Positions 54,950 through 64,000 of a DNA stretch of 64,000 bases are shown here, one piece after another. Under the pieces are notes generated by a model. That model saw nothing but the letters and a program-made list of their open reading frames with translations. It was not told the DNA's origin and ran no database searches. How positions within the stretch are numbered: the stretch's first letter is position 1; the number at the start of each line of letters is the position of its first letter. Position numbers and translations under genes: made by a program. The stretch is from assembly GCA_963989385.1 (NCBI GenBank), contig OZ022509.1:53398271-53462270 (forward strand), read 5' to 3'. Source of the DNA: Ctena decussata. Taxonomy: Eukaryota; Mollusca; Bivalvia; Lucinida; Lucinidae.

Positions 54950-55185
54950 GAGCCGCGACACGACAAAACCAACAATGTGGCTGTGCGCCCAGCGCAGACT
55001 CAGATCAGCCTGGGCATCCGCCCAGTCTGATCAGAGCCTTCGCTGTCCCCATGAAGGTAGCTTAGTCCCTTGGCTACCCTTTAAGCGCTTAGCAAAGGGT
55101 CTGATCAAACTAGGCGAATGCCCAGGCTGATTTGAGTCTGCGCTGGGCGCACGACCACATTGTTGGTTTTCTCGTGTCGCGGCTC
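54950..55185. mobile_element. 236-bp palindromic MITE with AAAT target duplication
   Basis: GAGCCGCGACACGACAAAAC to GTGTCGCGGCTC, exactly 236 bp, with AAAT at 54946-54949 and 55186-55189. Confidence 0.94.
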
Positions 55186-55633
55186 AAATTGTCTTTAACA
55201 GCTAACTTCAACTTTGGCTTTTAGCAAAACTCCAAGGATGCAAATTAGTTGCTATAAATAGAAACATAAATCCCGGAAAAGTATTGGTTTTGTGCAATAA
55301 ACCGGCTTGCACAGTCTTAGGGCCTGTTATTAGAGAAAATAAATCCAATAAACTCGAATGATCTGCAAAAAGGCGTAATTTGAGCCCCGAATAAGCTGAA
55401 AATTAGGGGCTTAGTATATTGACATTGTTTCTATGTATCCCTAAAAGGGCATAAAGCAAAGTGATTCATGTTTATCAAGTGGTGACGTAAAAGAAATACT
55501 ACTAAAACCGAGTAACAAATTCCCACGTATTTCTAATATATTAATCCGTTCCCACTAAAAACAAACACCATGTAATGTCAAAGCATTCCAACTCTGACTA
55601 GATACGGATACGGCCGCACATTTGCACGGCGGT
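55186..55633. other. Stretch without recognised gene
   Basis: AT-rich and non-repetitive within this window. It contains the pre-insertion target of the LINE at 55643. No supported frame. Confidence 0.4.
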
Positions 55634-55642
55634 ATTGCCAAC

Positions 55643-55908
55643 GGAAACTAAGGTGGTTTGGCCACGTCTCGAGATCTTCTGGTTTAGCAAAGACGATTCT
55701 ACAGGGCACAGTGAAAGGAAAAAGAAGAAGCGGTAGACAGAAGAAGAGGTGGGAAGACAGTATTAAAGAGTGGACAGGGATGGACTTTGCCAGCTCAAAT
55801 AGGGCAGCTGAAAACAGGACGAGGTGGAAAGGGATTGTTTCGAAGTCATCTGTGGTGCCCCAACGACCTTGTAAGGTTATGGGATAGAATAGAATAGAAT
55901 AGAATAGA
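55643..55908 (+). pseudogene. 5'-truncated LINE end with perfect target duplication
   Basis: The frame KLRWFGHVSRSSGLAKTILQ, then KRRSGRQKKRWED and SSVVPQRPCKVMG is open to its stop, followed by a GATAGAATAGAATAGAAT tail. The target duplication ATTGCCAAC (55634-55642, 55909-55917) is perfect. It is the same family as 25654, truncated further. Frame integrity and the unmutated duplication indicate a young insertion. The minus-strand frame over this stretch is not a gene. Confidence 0.95.
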
Positions 55909-55917
55909 ATTGCCAAC

Positions 55918-56544
55918 AAGTGTATCACGTCGTATAGGCTTTGTTATATAATGATAATATCTTTTTTGAAAATAGGATAAATCAAAATTACCCTTAGAGA
56001 TTTCAACTTAATAAGGCAAATTCTTCTGATAACGAGGCCCCATTTTTGGATTGACATTTATCTATAGCTAACGGTCGTATTTCATCTAAATTTATGACAA
56101 ACTCACAATAGTTGAATTTTCATTTTAAAATCAGCTTATACATTTTGCAAGAGATTGAGTGACGTTGATGATTTTAACAATTGGAATTAACTATATACCG
56201 CTAATTTTTTCAAACGATTCTTTAGATATTACAAGCTCTGTAAAAGTTTTTTCTTCAGTTTTATCGCCGACATTCTGAACTGATATCCAAATGCATGTAT
56301 GACGTTCGTCTTTAACAAGGCTATTGAAGCCTGAATTTTATGGGGACCTGGTGTACAACTTCTGAACATTTGCGACAAGATTTTAATTCGGTACACTCAA
56401 ACGGTTACAATAATGATGTTGTAGATGTTATAGGCAAGCTGCATGCTTGGTGGTTAACGCAGTTACAGTTGAGAGCTTTGCTTTTCTCTCCTATTGTACG
56501 ACGATGAGCCAGGTCTCAAACTAAATGGTGACATCATCCTATAT
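55918..56544. other. Stretch without recognised gene
   Basis: AT-rich, without repeats shared in the window or a convincing frame. Confidence 0.4.
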
Positions 56545-57095
56545 CTACTTAAGGAATGAATTTCATTTTTCTGGTGTTTATCGAAGTATAAACTACATTG
56601 GGTCGCATGCAAAGTGAGTGAACTCCGAAGGGGTTCATGTCAACTTTGCTAGCGACCCAATGTCGTTTATACTTCGATAAACACCAGATACTACATTGGG
56701 TCGCGTGCAAAGTGAGTGAACCCCGAAGGGGTTCATGTCAACTTTGCTAGCGACCCAATGTAGTTTATACTTCGATAAACACCAGAAAAATTAAATTAAG
56801 TTCATTGCTTATATTTTCATTATTTTTTTTATCCATTTATTGACCACAAATTTGCGTTAGGGCTACAGTTGAAGCAGAAAAACATTTGTACCCAGTTTTT
56901 CTACTAACAGCGGAACAGCTTCAACGACGTCATAAGATCGCCTTCGTCCAATCAGATAGGAGGGAACCATGGTCTATTTTGACGTCACTAACCTCGTGTA
57001 ACGTCGCGTGAACCGATGTAGTTATTGAAGAATGAACTACATTAGGTTCTAATTGTTTACCATAGGGCTTTTCAATAAATGCACTGAGAATGTAA
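56545..57095 (+). mobile_element. Foldback element, ACTACATTGGGTCGCG family, with doubled hairpin
   Basis: It matches 28797-29757 minus the nested LINE. The hairpin from CTGGTGTTTATCGAAGTATA to GATAAACACCAG occurs twice, at 56571-56687 and about 56688-56785, each with CGAAGGGGTTCATG at its loop. In the first copy one stem base differs (GTCGTTTATAC). The 28.8-kb copy has one hairpin. The remaining right part contains GACGTCA words and ends near GCACTGAGAATGTA. Confidence 0.82.
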
Positions 57096-57301
57096 CTATT
57101 ATACAATAACCTGTTAGGGAAGGTTGGTGCCCTAACCACCAATGTCTTTCGTCTAGCTCATAATGGTCCAGCAAGTGGTTTCCGTTTGCTCTGATTTACC
57201 TTATGTCCAGTTCTGGTTCAAAAAGAGCTATGTGATCTTTTGATTACATATATCTAAGTTTGACAAGAGTCTCCTCATTAATGGAGTCTCTATAGAACAA
57301 A

Positions 57302-57487
57302 GGAGCGGCTGTAGTGTAGTGGATAACACTCCGGACTACCAATCCAGGGGTCGCAAGATCGATCCCCCTCTTCTTCGGTCCTTCGGACGAGACTTTAAAC
57401 CGAGGTCCCGTCTCCATATGACCTCGTTGTTGGTGGGACGTTAAACCCGAGTTCACTCATTCACTCACTCACTCACTCACTCATTCA
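57302..57487 (+). mobile_element. tRNA-like SINE with ACTC tail and 14-bp target duplication
   Basis: The head GGAGCGGCTGTAGTGTAGTG (box A-like TGTAGTGTAGTGG), ACCAATCCAGGGGTCGCAAG, box B-like GATCGATCCCC, then GGTCCCGTCTCCATATGACC and a CACTCACTCA tail. The perfect target duplication CTCTATAGAACAAA lies at 57288-57301 and 57488-57501. It belongs to the same family as 49304. Confidence 0.95.
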
Positions 57488-57733
57488 CTCTATAGAACAA
57501 ACAAGTACGCAAATTCACGAAGTCAGAGTGAAGACAATCTTGCCATTTCTAATATGATCTCGTTTATATTTGTTTTGTTCTCATCTCACTTTTATTCGAT
57601 TTGTATTACCTTTTGTCACACTATAAGGCACTTGCTTTGGATATACACCCACCTACCCCTACGCTGCAATCATCACCACCACCATCAAAACAAAAGAAAC
57701 GATGGATTTACAATACAGCATAAAATCATAATT

Positions 57734-57969
57734 GAGCCGCGACACGAGAACCAACAAAGTGTCTGTGTCCCCCGTGCAGACTCAGATCAGCCTGGGCATC
57801 CTCCCAGTATGACCAGAGTCTTCACTTTGCGCTTAATGGGTAGCTAAGGGTCTAAGCAAGCGGCATGCGGACAGCGAAGACTCTGATCAGACTGGGTGGA
57901 TGCCCAGGCTGATCTGAGTCTTCGCTGGGCGCACATGTCACTTTTGTTGGTTTTGTCGTGTCGGGGCTC
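57734..57969. mobile_element. 236-bp palindromic MITE with AATT target duplication
   Basis: GAGCCGCGACACGAGAACC to CGTGTCGGGGCTC, 236 bp, with AATT at 57730-57733 and 57970-57973. Confidence 0.94.
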
Positions 57970-58326
57970 AATTTTTAGGGCAAGCCCTGACTGCAGCACA
58001 ATCCTTGAATCAAGACAGAATTTTGGCTTAGCGTTCGTTGCAGGATAGGTTTAGGGTTAGAGTAAGTTTGTGTCGTATGGCAGACATATTGACATAGTCT
58101 CAAATCGATCAGAATAAAATAAAAAAAAATGCTACACTTGTTCTACTGGAATAATTTTCGGAAAGCTTCCAATCACAACAAGGTTTATAAACAAGATTTT
58201 TATTCTGATATGTCTTTTCCTACAAGCGCTGCTAGATGGACTACTTTGCCCAGAAGATAAGAGTTTTGACGCATGACATGTTTGCTTCTATCGTTTAACC
58301 AACATAACTAGACTCGTCCATCAAAA

Positions 58327-58806
58327 TTGATGTTAAACAAATTGATATTGATTCAAGCAGAGGAATTTGATTTTCTAACAGGAAAAATGGCTAGCTTAAT
58401 GGTAGGAGATCATAAACTTAGGGGAAAAGACGATATATTTGTAAAATGGTTTCGTAATGTGAAACAGTACCTTCCCGTCAGACTCATGGTGTCGGTGACG
58501 TTATTTCGACGTCAGTACAATGTCACATCGACGTTTTGCGCCTGCTGGGCTACGAACAGCGAAGATTCAGAACAACCTAAATACTCTGACAATCCTGTCG
58601 TAGCCTTTCACTGTTGGCATGAACAACCTGTAACTTGGTTGCAAAGAAAAATATATAATAATTTAATGCGTGCAGCTGAGCAGGATGTTCCCAGTTTGCC
58701 GAATCTTATTTTTCAGAACTTATTTATTGTTTGGCATCACCCGAAAAGGTACCGTTTATCAATTGTCATCATCAAAATGGTATCGTTTATAAAATGGCAT
58801 CACTAA
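58327..58806 (+). other. 159-codon open frame, probably fortuitous
   Basis: This is the longest plus-strand frame of this region. Its middle overlaps a GACGTC-type MITE (about 58480-58553, ending GCGCCTGCTGGG) and its end runs into the minisatellite at 58731, so most of the translated sequence comes from repeats. No domain is recognised. I record it because of its length only. Confidence 0.2.
58480..58553. mobile_element. GACGTC-rich MITE, degenerate copy
   Basis: TGTCGGTGACGTTATTTCGA, CGTCAGTACAATGTCACATC and GACGTTTTGCGCCTGCTGGG resemble 24760-24876. The left end (CCCGTCAGAC) is altered. Confidence 0.65.
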
Positions 58807-58877
58807 AATCTGTACCGTTTATTAATTGGCATAATCAAAAATGGTACCTTTTATCAGTTGGCATCACCAAAAAGAGT
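58731..58877. repeat. About 33-bp minisatellite, four to five units
   Basis: Units such as TTGGCATCACCCGAAAAGGT, then ACCGTTTATCAA recur with variation (ATGGTATCGTTTATAAAATG, TCTGTACCGTTTATTAATTG, ATGGTACCTTTTATCAGTTG). Adjacent to the right, GGTGCTGCCAATCAATAAAC is an inverted copy of part of the unit. Confidence 0.8.
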
Positions 58878-58942
58878 AAAGTTTTTGGTGCTGCCAATCA
58901 ATAAACACATGTACTTCTGAAAAACCATCTCTTGGAAATAAG

Positions 58943-59167
58943 GCAGTAGGGTCGAGTCTGGTAGCTTCGGACGGCGGGTAAATTCGGACATACCATTGCA
59001 AACAGTGAAAATCCAGATGAGACGGCTCATCATGAGCCGTCTCATCAGGATTTTTACTGTTTGCCCAGTTATTTTTGTTTCAATTCCAAACAACTGACAT
59101 ACAAAGGAAACAATGTCACCGTCCGAATTTACCCGCTGTCCCAATTTACCCGACTTGACCCTACTGC
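58943..59167. mobile_element. Palindromic element with a second hairpin in its loop
   Basis: GCAGTAGGGTCGAGTC faces GACTTGACCCTACTGC, and inside these GCGGGTAAATTCGGAC faces GTCCGAATTTACCCGC. The loop holds a separate hairpin at 58997-59064 (GCAAACAG ends, GATGAGACGGCTCATCATGA stem) of the family seen at 7064, so one MITE seems to sit in the other. Frames on both strands here are by-products. Confidence 0.82.
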
Positions 59168-59219
59168 TATCACCTTCAAGCGACAGCTTTACGTGTATGG
59201 AAACACCTCTAATTTTTTT

Positions 59220-59400
59220 TTATTTCCAGTTTTGCAAAGGGGATACAATTTTTGTGATTTCCTCTTTGCAACCCTGGATGACAGAGCCTGTCCGAATGGG
59301 GGTCAACTCAAAAAAGGAAGAATCTGCTCCTATGAGATTAATTTAAAGAATAAGCCCTATTGGTAAGAAAGGCAAACGTGAAAATGTCAAGGTTGTTTCC
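59220..59400. mobile_element. MITE of the GTCAACTC family, degenerate
   Basis: TTTTGCAAAGGGGATACAAT, GGGGGTCAACTCAAAAAAGG, AAGAATCTGCTCC, then TTAAAGAATAAGCCC and a GGTTGTTTCCCCTGGAAG side resemble 18535-18770, but half of the central palindrome is lost. Confidence 0.55.
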
Positions 59401-59514
59401 CCTGGAAGTTTAGCGTAACTCTGTCTTCAAATTAGCTAGAATGAATTCCATGATCCCTAACGATCACGAAATATAATCTGACGTTAGGTAGGTACAGGAC
59501 CTACGTTTGTGTAA

Positions 59515-60170
59515 TTAAAATCTGAAAGAGTTCCTTCAAGAGCAGGGAACACTTTAGAAAGGGGCGAAAAGGGGCCATACTTCGAAGTTTCGGCTACTCA
59601 AGCCTCATCAATGACCCTGACATGGTCTGGTAACGAAAGCCGGACAGAGAAAATATATGAGCCGACACGAGAAAACCAACAAAGTGGCTGTGCGCACAGC
59701 GCAGACTCAGCTCAGCCTTGACATCCGCTAGGTCTGATCAGACCCTTCGTTAAGTGCTCACAGGGTAGCTAATGGTCTAAGCTACCTCCATGCGGACAGC
59801 GAAGATTCTGATCAGACTGGGCGGATGCTTGTCGCACAACCACATTGTTGGTTTTCTCGTGTCGCGGCTCATACTGTTATTTCTTATCTTTAATAAGGCA
59901 GTCGATTAAAAAATTTGTTAAATATCAAAATGAGACCAAATGAATAAAAAGCGATGATCTAGATTATGAGTCTAAACCATTCCCGATATCTCAATAGGAT
60001 ATCATCTGCACTATGGATGATGTATGGGGATACGTTTTACGGCCGCAACACGGCACAACATCAGCTGCAGTGAAGTCAACTGGAAATCTGAAAGAGTTCC
60101 TTCAAGAGCAAAGAAGGAACATAGGCCATACTTCGAAGTTTCGGCCACTCAAGCCTCGGGCTGACTCTGA
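59515..60170 (+). mobile_element. Second copy of the partial-tandem element of 49676, hit by a MITE
   Basis: AATTAAAATCTGAAAGAGTT, TTTCGGCTACTCAAGCCTCA, AAAGCGATGATCTAGA, GTATGGGGATACGTTTTACG and CGGCACAACATCAGCTGCAG occur in the same order as at 49676. The first block returns at about 60090 (CTGAAAGAGTTCCTTCAAGA, AGTTTCGGCCACTCAAGCCT). A palindromic MITE interrupts it at 59659. Confidence 0.8.
59659..59870. mobile_element. 236-bp palindromic MITE, shortened, nested
   Basis: GAGCCGACACGAGAAAACC to GTGTCGCGGCTC, 212 bp, with losses in the right arm (GCGGATGCTTGTCGC). The flanks ATAT and ATAC agree at three of four positions. It is inserted in the element at 59515. Confidence 0.9.
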
Positions 60171-60591
60171 TAGTGCATATGTTTGAATCCGATTCAGGGC
60201 CTCAGTAATCTTTGGCCTTTGATCACCGTCAACAGGAATATCTGTTCAGCACCAAAGATCCCTATTCCATTGATTAGTTTTTGAATGTACGCTATTTAGT
60301 TAATGGTCTTGTAACCATATTCGATTTTATATTATATTTGCTGGCATTTTTCATCTTTCTGAATGAATTTATGATGTTGTCAAAATTTGATCCTCAGATG
60401 ATAATTATTTTAGAAAAGAAAAATGGAAAGAGAAAATAAAATCAGGAGTGTTGGAATGCAGTTCGCTTCTATGCGGGAATCCTTGCAGTTTTATTGTCTT
60501 CGTTAAAGGCATGGTATCCAATAAGGCAGTACATGGCTGTTAATCTTCTCAATTCGATGCCTTTAAAAACCTTCAATAAAAAAAGAAAAAT

Positions 60592-60640
60592 ACGAGGGTT
60601 GATCCGGAAGTAATGTCACTGTGTAAATTACGCGTTTATT
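60592..60640 (+). mobile_element. Single mariner-type end
   Basis: TACGAGGGTTGATCCGGAAG, then TAATGTCACTGTGTAAATTACGC is the usual form of a mariner terminal inverted repeat. No inverted partner is found to the right in the window, so it is probably a fragment. It is related to the ends of 5050-6017. Confidence 0.6.
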
Positions 60641-60699
60641 CATCGAAACAGTCGCTATGTGCAAACTCAACATTAATGAGGCTGTGCGAGGGGGTAATC

Positions 60700-60782
60700 A
60701 CCCGCAGGCACACAAAGATGAATCAGTATAACATTGAATCGACGTTTATTCAATGTTGATTCAACGTTGTATGCCTAGCGGG
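60700..60782. mobile_element. Small MITE with ACCCGCAGGCACAC ends
   Basis: ACCCGCAGGCACACAAAG faces ATGCCTAGCGGGT. Inside, ATTGAATCGACGTTTATTCA and ATGTTGATTCAACGTTG are self-complementary words. It is similar in design to 24760-24876 with a different core repeat. Confidence 0.75.
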
Positions 60783-61660
60783 TACGTTTTTGCATTACCT
60801 TCTAGTAGAGGCGGACAAATTATGGTGTAATTTTTACCTAGTAAATATACTGAACATCAAAAGAAACGCCTGTAGTGACAGACCCAATTTATTTGAAGGA
60901 ATAAGTACACGCTTTTATTACGAAATTTTTAGTTACTTTGTTTATACTATTTCGACAGAATAAGAACATTAGCACGGCAATATTCCAGCAACTATAGACA
61001 CCAGGACGCATGCTTTTATGATGGGGTTGAACTTATAGTTACGATACTTTCAGGAGCTGAATTTTCAGTTCCATAAAATGCTCCGTCAGTAATTTCCTCC
61101 AGACATAATGTCGGCAGCAAAGGTAAGAAAAAACGAAAAAATCAAAGCAATTGCGCGCTGCATTTCAGAGAAACAACCAGATGGAATTTGACAGTGGAAA
61201 CAGTAAAACTTGCTTACCACTGGATTTCATATAGGCCTTTAAACACCCTGTATTTATTGAAACAAAAAGAAGAGTCAGAATTAATGAACTAGAGTAAAAT
61301 GAAAAGATCTGCTAAGAAATTTTTCGTAGCACTGCAGTAAGTTTGATGTTATTGGACTTCCCGATTTGCTCTTTGTTTAATTGCAAGGGAGGTAATTTGA
61401 CAAACGTTCAGTGTCAAACTGCTGTCATGTTCCTAAGAACACTATGAAAAAAAAAAACGATTTTTTAAAACCACAACACAGAGACGCGTTTCGGATACTA
61501 TTTGTTATACTGCCGAAGGAAAGACAACTCTTACAGTAACTTTGAATGTTCACGATAAATTGAAATAACTCTTGATTCAAGGTTTAAATCTGCAAGACAC
61601 TAAGTTTATTTTGTTGGCAGACGCCAGTCGTATTTTCTGTTGTTAGTGATTGCACAACCC
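60783..61660. other. Stretch without recognised gene
   Basis: AT-rich. No repeat partner or supported reading frame is seen. Confidence 0.4.
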
Positions 61661-61985
61661 GCAGGTTTGCACTATAATCACTGTGTGAGTCCGTCCGTCC
61701 GTTATCAGTTAGCGAAAACGCTTATAACTCTTGAACCGCATTCTATATTTTGATAAAATTTTGCATACTTATACATGTCAACATTATCTAACGACTCGCA
61801 TGCATAACCGTCTTTTTTGATGGGCGAGGCTTTGCTGAGCACAAGTTGAAAATTTACGGTCAAGTAGTGAAAATGCTCATAACTCTTGAACCCCATGGTA
61901 TATATGGTTCAAATTTTGTATACTTATGTATTTTAACATTGTCCAGCCACCGGCATGCAAAACGGTGCAAATCAGCTGACAGAAG
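61661..61985. repeat. Repeat with two units of about 152 bp
   Basis: CGCTTATAACTCTTGAACCG (about 61719) recurs as GCTCATAACTCTTGAACCCC (about 61875), each followed by an ATTTTG, TACTTAT and TAACATT series and a GCATGCA word. It begins with a GAGTCCGTCCGTCCGTTA tract, as in the element at 15041. The 63-codon minus-strand frame is a by-product. Confidence 0.65.
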
Positions 61986-62331
61986 GAAATCGAACTTAAC
62001 ATTGTGTGCGTTTCTTTAATGCTCAGTTTATTAATACCTCGATAATGTTATCTTTTTCAAAAAGTCACTGACTAAAAGTTGATCCGTTTAACAAATGCAA
62101 TTTTTCCACAGGGTCGCATACGAGATGGAACCATAATGAGATTTTTCTCTGTTTCTTATCATAAAGCCTAAAAAGACCTTGAAGAAGTGACAAGTAATGT
62201 AAGACATTTCAAAATTTGATTTAAAAGACATTTACGTCAATGGCGATGTAAATAAGCTCTGAAAGACAATGTAAATAAGGTCTTAAAAGACGAATGCTTC
62301 AGAAGCAACAAGAAGGTAGCTGCCTGTTGGC

Positions 62332-62397
62332 AAATACGCAGGTGTGCGTTGAAATTTTGTCAAACTGACAAAATTTCACCACACACATGCGTATTTA
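62332..62397. repeat. Short palindrome
   Basis: AAATACGCAGGTGTGCGTTG pairs with the ACACACATGCGTATTT side, with a perfect GAAATTTTGTCA/TGACAAAATTTC centre. Possibly a minimal MITE or a transcriptional hairpin; nothing else supports either. Confidence 0.7.
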
Positions 62398-62506
62398 CCT
62401 ACTTAAAATTGGTAAAATTAGACAATGGTTCAACAAAACATATGAAAAGACGCAAAAATAAAACATGGTTGTGCTTATCTTGAAATAGCCCCCAGCTACG
62501 CCCCTG

Positions 62507-62704
62507 GGGCCGTATTCATAAAGCCACTTAAGTCGTTGCTATGCGGTTGCTAAGGCTAAATATCTATAAAGGAGATTCCCTACAACTATGATTGTAAGAC
62601 TGTTCCTTCAGAGCAAATTTCATAGTTGTAGGGAATCTCCTTCAAAGAAATTTAGCCCTAGCAACAGCATAGCAACCTCTTAAGTCGTTTTATGAATATG
62701 GCCC
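62507..62704 (+). mobile_element. 198-bp palindromic MITE, GGGCCGTATTCATAAAG family, copy 2
   Basis: GGGCCGTATTCATAAAGCCA faces its inverted form ending GAATATGGCCC. The 3-bp target duplication CTG lies at 62504-62506 and 62705-62707. It is shorter than the copy at 19257 because of a deletion at the loop (CTATGATTGTAAGACTG). Confidence 0.92.
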
Positions 62705-62709
62705 CTGGA

Positions 62710-63740
62710 GTGTATCTTGAAATAGTAGCTACTCCCCTGAGCAAGGCAAGGAAAACACCAAAGAAATGAAAATGGTCGACGCGATTTTATATAATTTGTT
62801 CATGAAAGTGGTGTAATTTGCATCGTTAGCCTAGACCCCTAGTACCGCTTTCAGTGGATCTTTTTCAATATGACCCAAAATGAGCCCAATGATCTCATAC
62901 CCAGATCCCCATGCACCGGTGTCAATGAACGGTAGATGAGAAAGTAATGACCAGAAACCGACACAATCATGTACAACAGCTACCCTGAAAAGCAAATGAG
63001 AAAGGCAAAAATAAAGACAAAGCGGGGAGCCAAGAGGTCAGCTCTTTCCCAGCAAATGGCCGCAAGGCTACCTTGAATAAAGTACAATAGGTCGAAGATT
63101 AATAGAAAACCGACAAACAATCCACAACAGATGCACCGCCTTGGAACGGTCATTTATGAATTACTTGGGAAATTAAATTGATAGTACATTCACTTAACCC
63201 TCGCCCTGGAGGGTTTTAAAATTACCTTGAATGAGCCCAATGAAGCCAAAGATTCAAAATTAATCATGTGACTTCAGAGGAGTATTTTGAAGCGTAGAGG
63301 GCAAATTGTTTCCTTTGATTGACCATAACAGTTTTGTTTTCGAGCAACTCAGCTGAATAGCTTCAATATTGTTTTCTGTAAGTATTGTACAACTATTGTG
63401 CTTACATACAAATCAAGCCTCAATCAACATGCACGAATTCTAAGAACTTCTAGTCTGACGTAATATACCATTTCACATGATGATCATCATATCTTGGGTT
63501 GACGTTTGACATTTTCCCTAATTAAATGTGAAATAATATTATGCAATATGTCAATCTACGGTGGCGTAAGTATTATAGAATTTAATTTGGAAATGAAATG
63601 TTTTCGAGAATTAATCCTAGGTGACTGAGGGCTAATCTTGTTTTATTGAATTTTCGACGTCAACATTCCAAAGCATTGCAAGCAGAATATTTCAAAATTC
63701 AAAGATTCCAGTTGAGCCATGTTATTCCAGAAAAGGGCTG
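62710..63740. other. Stretch without recognised gene
   Basis: Two similar GATCTCATACCCAGATC-like and CAATGAGCCCAATGA words are present (62880 and 63230), but no repeat structure is clear. No supported frame. Confidence 0.4.
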
Positions 63741-63744
63741 CTTC

Positions 63745-63830
63745 TGTCATATGCGAACAACAAAGGCGCAGATCAGCCTGCGCATACGCGCAGTCTGCTC
63801 AAAGCCTTTGCTATTCGTATACACCCTGAC
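63745..63830. repeat. Hairpin repeat with CGCAGATCAGCCTGCGCA core
   Basis: GTCATATGCGAACAACAAAG and GCCTTTGCTATTCGTATAC form outer arms; CAGATCAGCCTGCGCATACG and CGCAGTCTGCTC form the centre. The same layout (GCATATGCGAGAACAAAAGG to GCCTTTATTGTTCGCTG) is seen at 44570-44645. Confidence 0.65.
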
Positions 63831-64000
63831 TGAACCTAGGCAAAATGAAGGCAATAGATAGGCGTCACGGACAGACAGTCTACTTTGCGACTTCACTATC
63901 GTGTACGTTAAGTTACCTTTTTTCGCGTGACAGGGTTCAGTCGATATTGAAAGACTGAGTGAATTAATTTGCAGAGATTTTGCAGTTCAATAATAATATT

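Noticed and set aside
58327..58806. 159-codon frame as a gene
   Set aside because: Its middle is a GACGTC-type MITE and its end a minisatellite; no recognisable domain remains.

Overview
The window looks like repeat-rich, AT-rich eukaryotic DNA, most likely from a bivalve mollusc of the clam (venerid-like) kind. That guess rests on the density of palindromic MITEs, on tRNA-derived SINEs whose core contains a TTTTACGGC stretch, and on repeats I associate with clam genomes; it is inference, not a database result. I see no intact host gene with confidence. Most open frames lie inside repeats. The only reading frames with recognisable homology are three pieces of the 3' end of one LINE family and one piece of a second LINE.

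The dominant structure is a direct duplication. Segment A (about 14.51-30.53 kb) is repeated as segment B (about 31.54-51.88 kb) with only about 1 kb between them. Because the two copies align closely, each difference shows an element present in one copy and missing in the other. Present only in A: a 2.95-kb block (15.03-17.98 kb), MITEs at 19.26, 21.52 and 24.76 kb, a LINE end at 25.65 kb, a MITE plus terminal-inverted-repeat block at 27.41-28.57 kb, and a foldback element carrying a LINE at 28.80-29.75 kb. Present only in B: a 2130-bp foldback transposon at 35669-37798, a large TIR element at 41011-48123 that itself carries about 5.9 kb of foreign DNA, a SINE at 48.49 kb, a SINE at 49.30 kb, a tandem element at 49.68-50.29 kb and a 0.5-kb insert at 51.0 kb. 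Many sites show target-site duplications next to the intact empty site in the other copy. Two alternatives must be kept open: a true tandem duplication, or two divergent haplotypes placed in series by the assembler.

Layout: 0-7 kb holds a decayed LINE, a 105-bp tandem array broken by a foldback insertion, and a mariner-like non-autonomous element. 7-9.3 kb holds a MITE and a four-unit, about 323-bp tandem element. 9.3-14.5 kb holds short retroposons with a GGCGCC head, two pogo-like MITEs and one possible minus-strand exon (13.4-13.8 kb). 14.5-51.9 kb is the A/B duplication; within B, 42-48 kb carries unusual GATATC-rich arrays and a 63-bp minisatellite that changes direction. 52-64 kb is a further mosaic of SINEs, a 236-bp palindromic MITE family with 4-bp target duplications, a LINE end with a perfect 9-bp target duplication, a double hairpin and assorted minisatellites.

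No rRNA gene, functional tRNA gene, CRISPR array, operon or bacterial-type signal is seen. Coordinates of element edges are exact where target duplications fix them and approximate otherwise.
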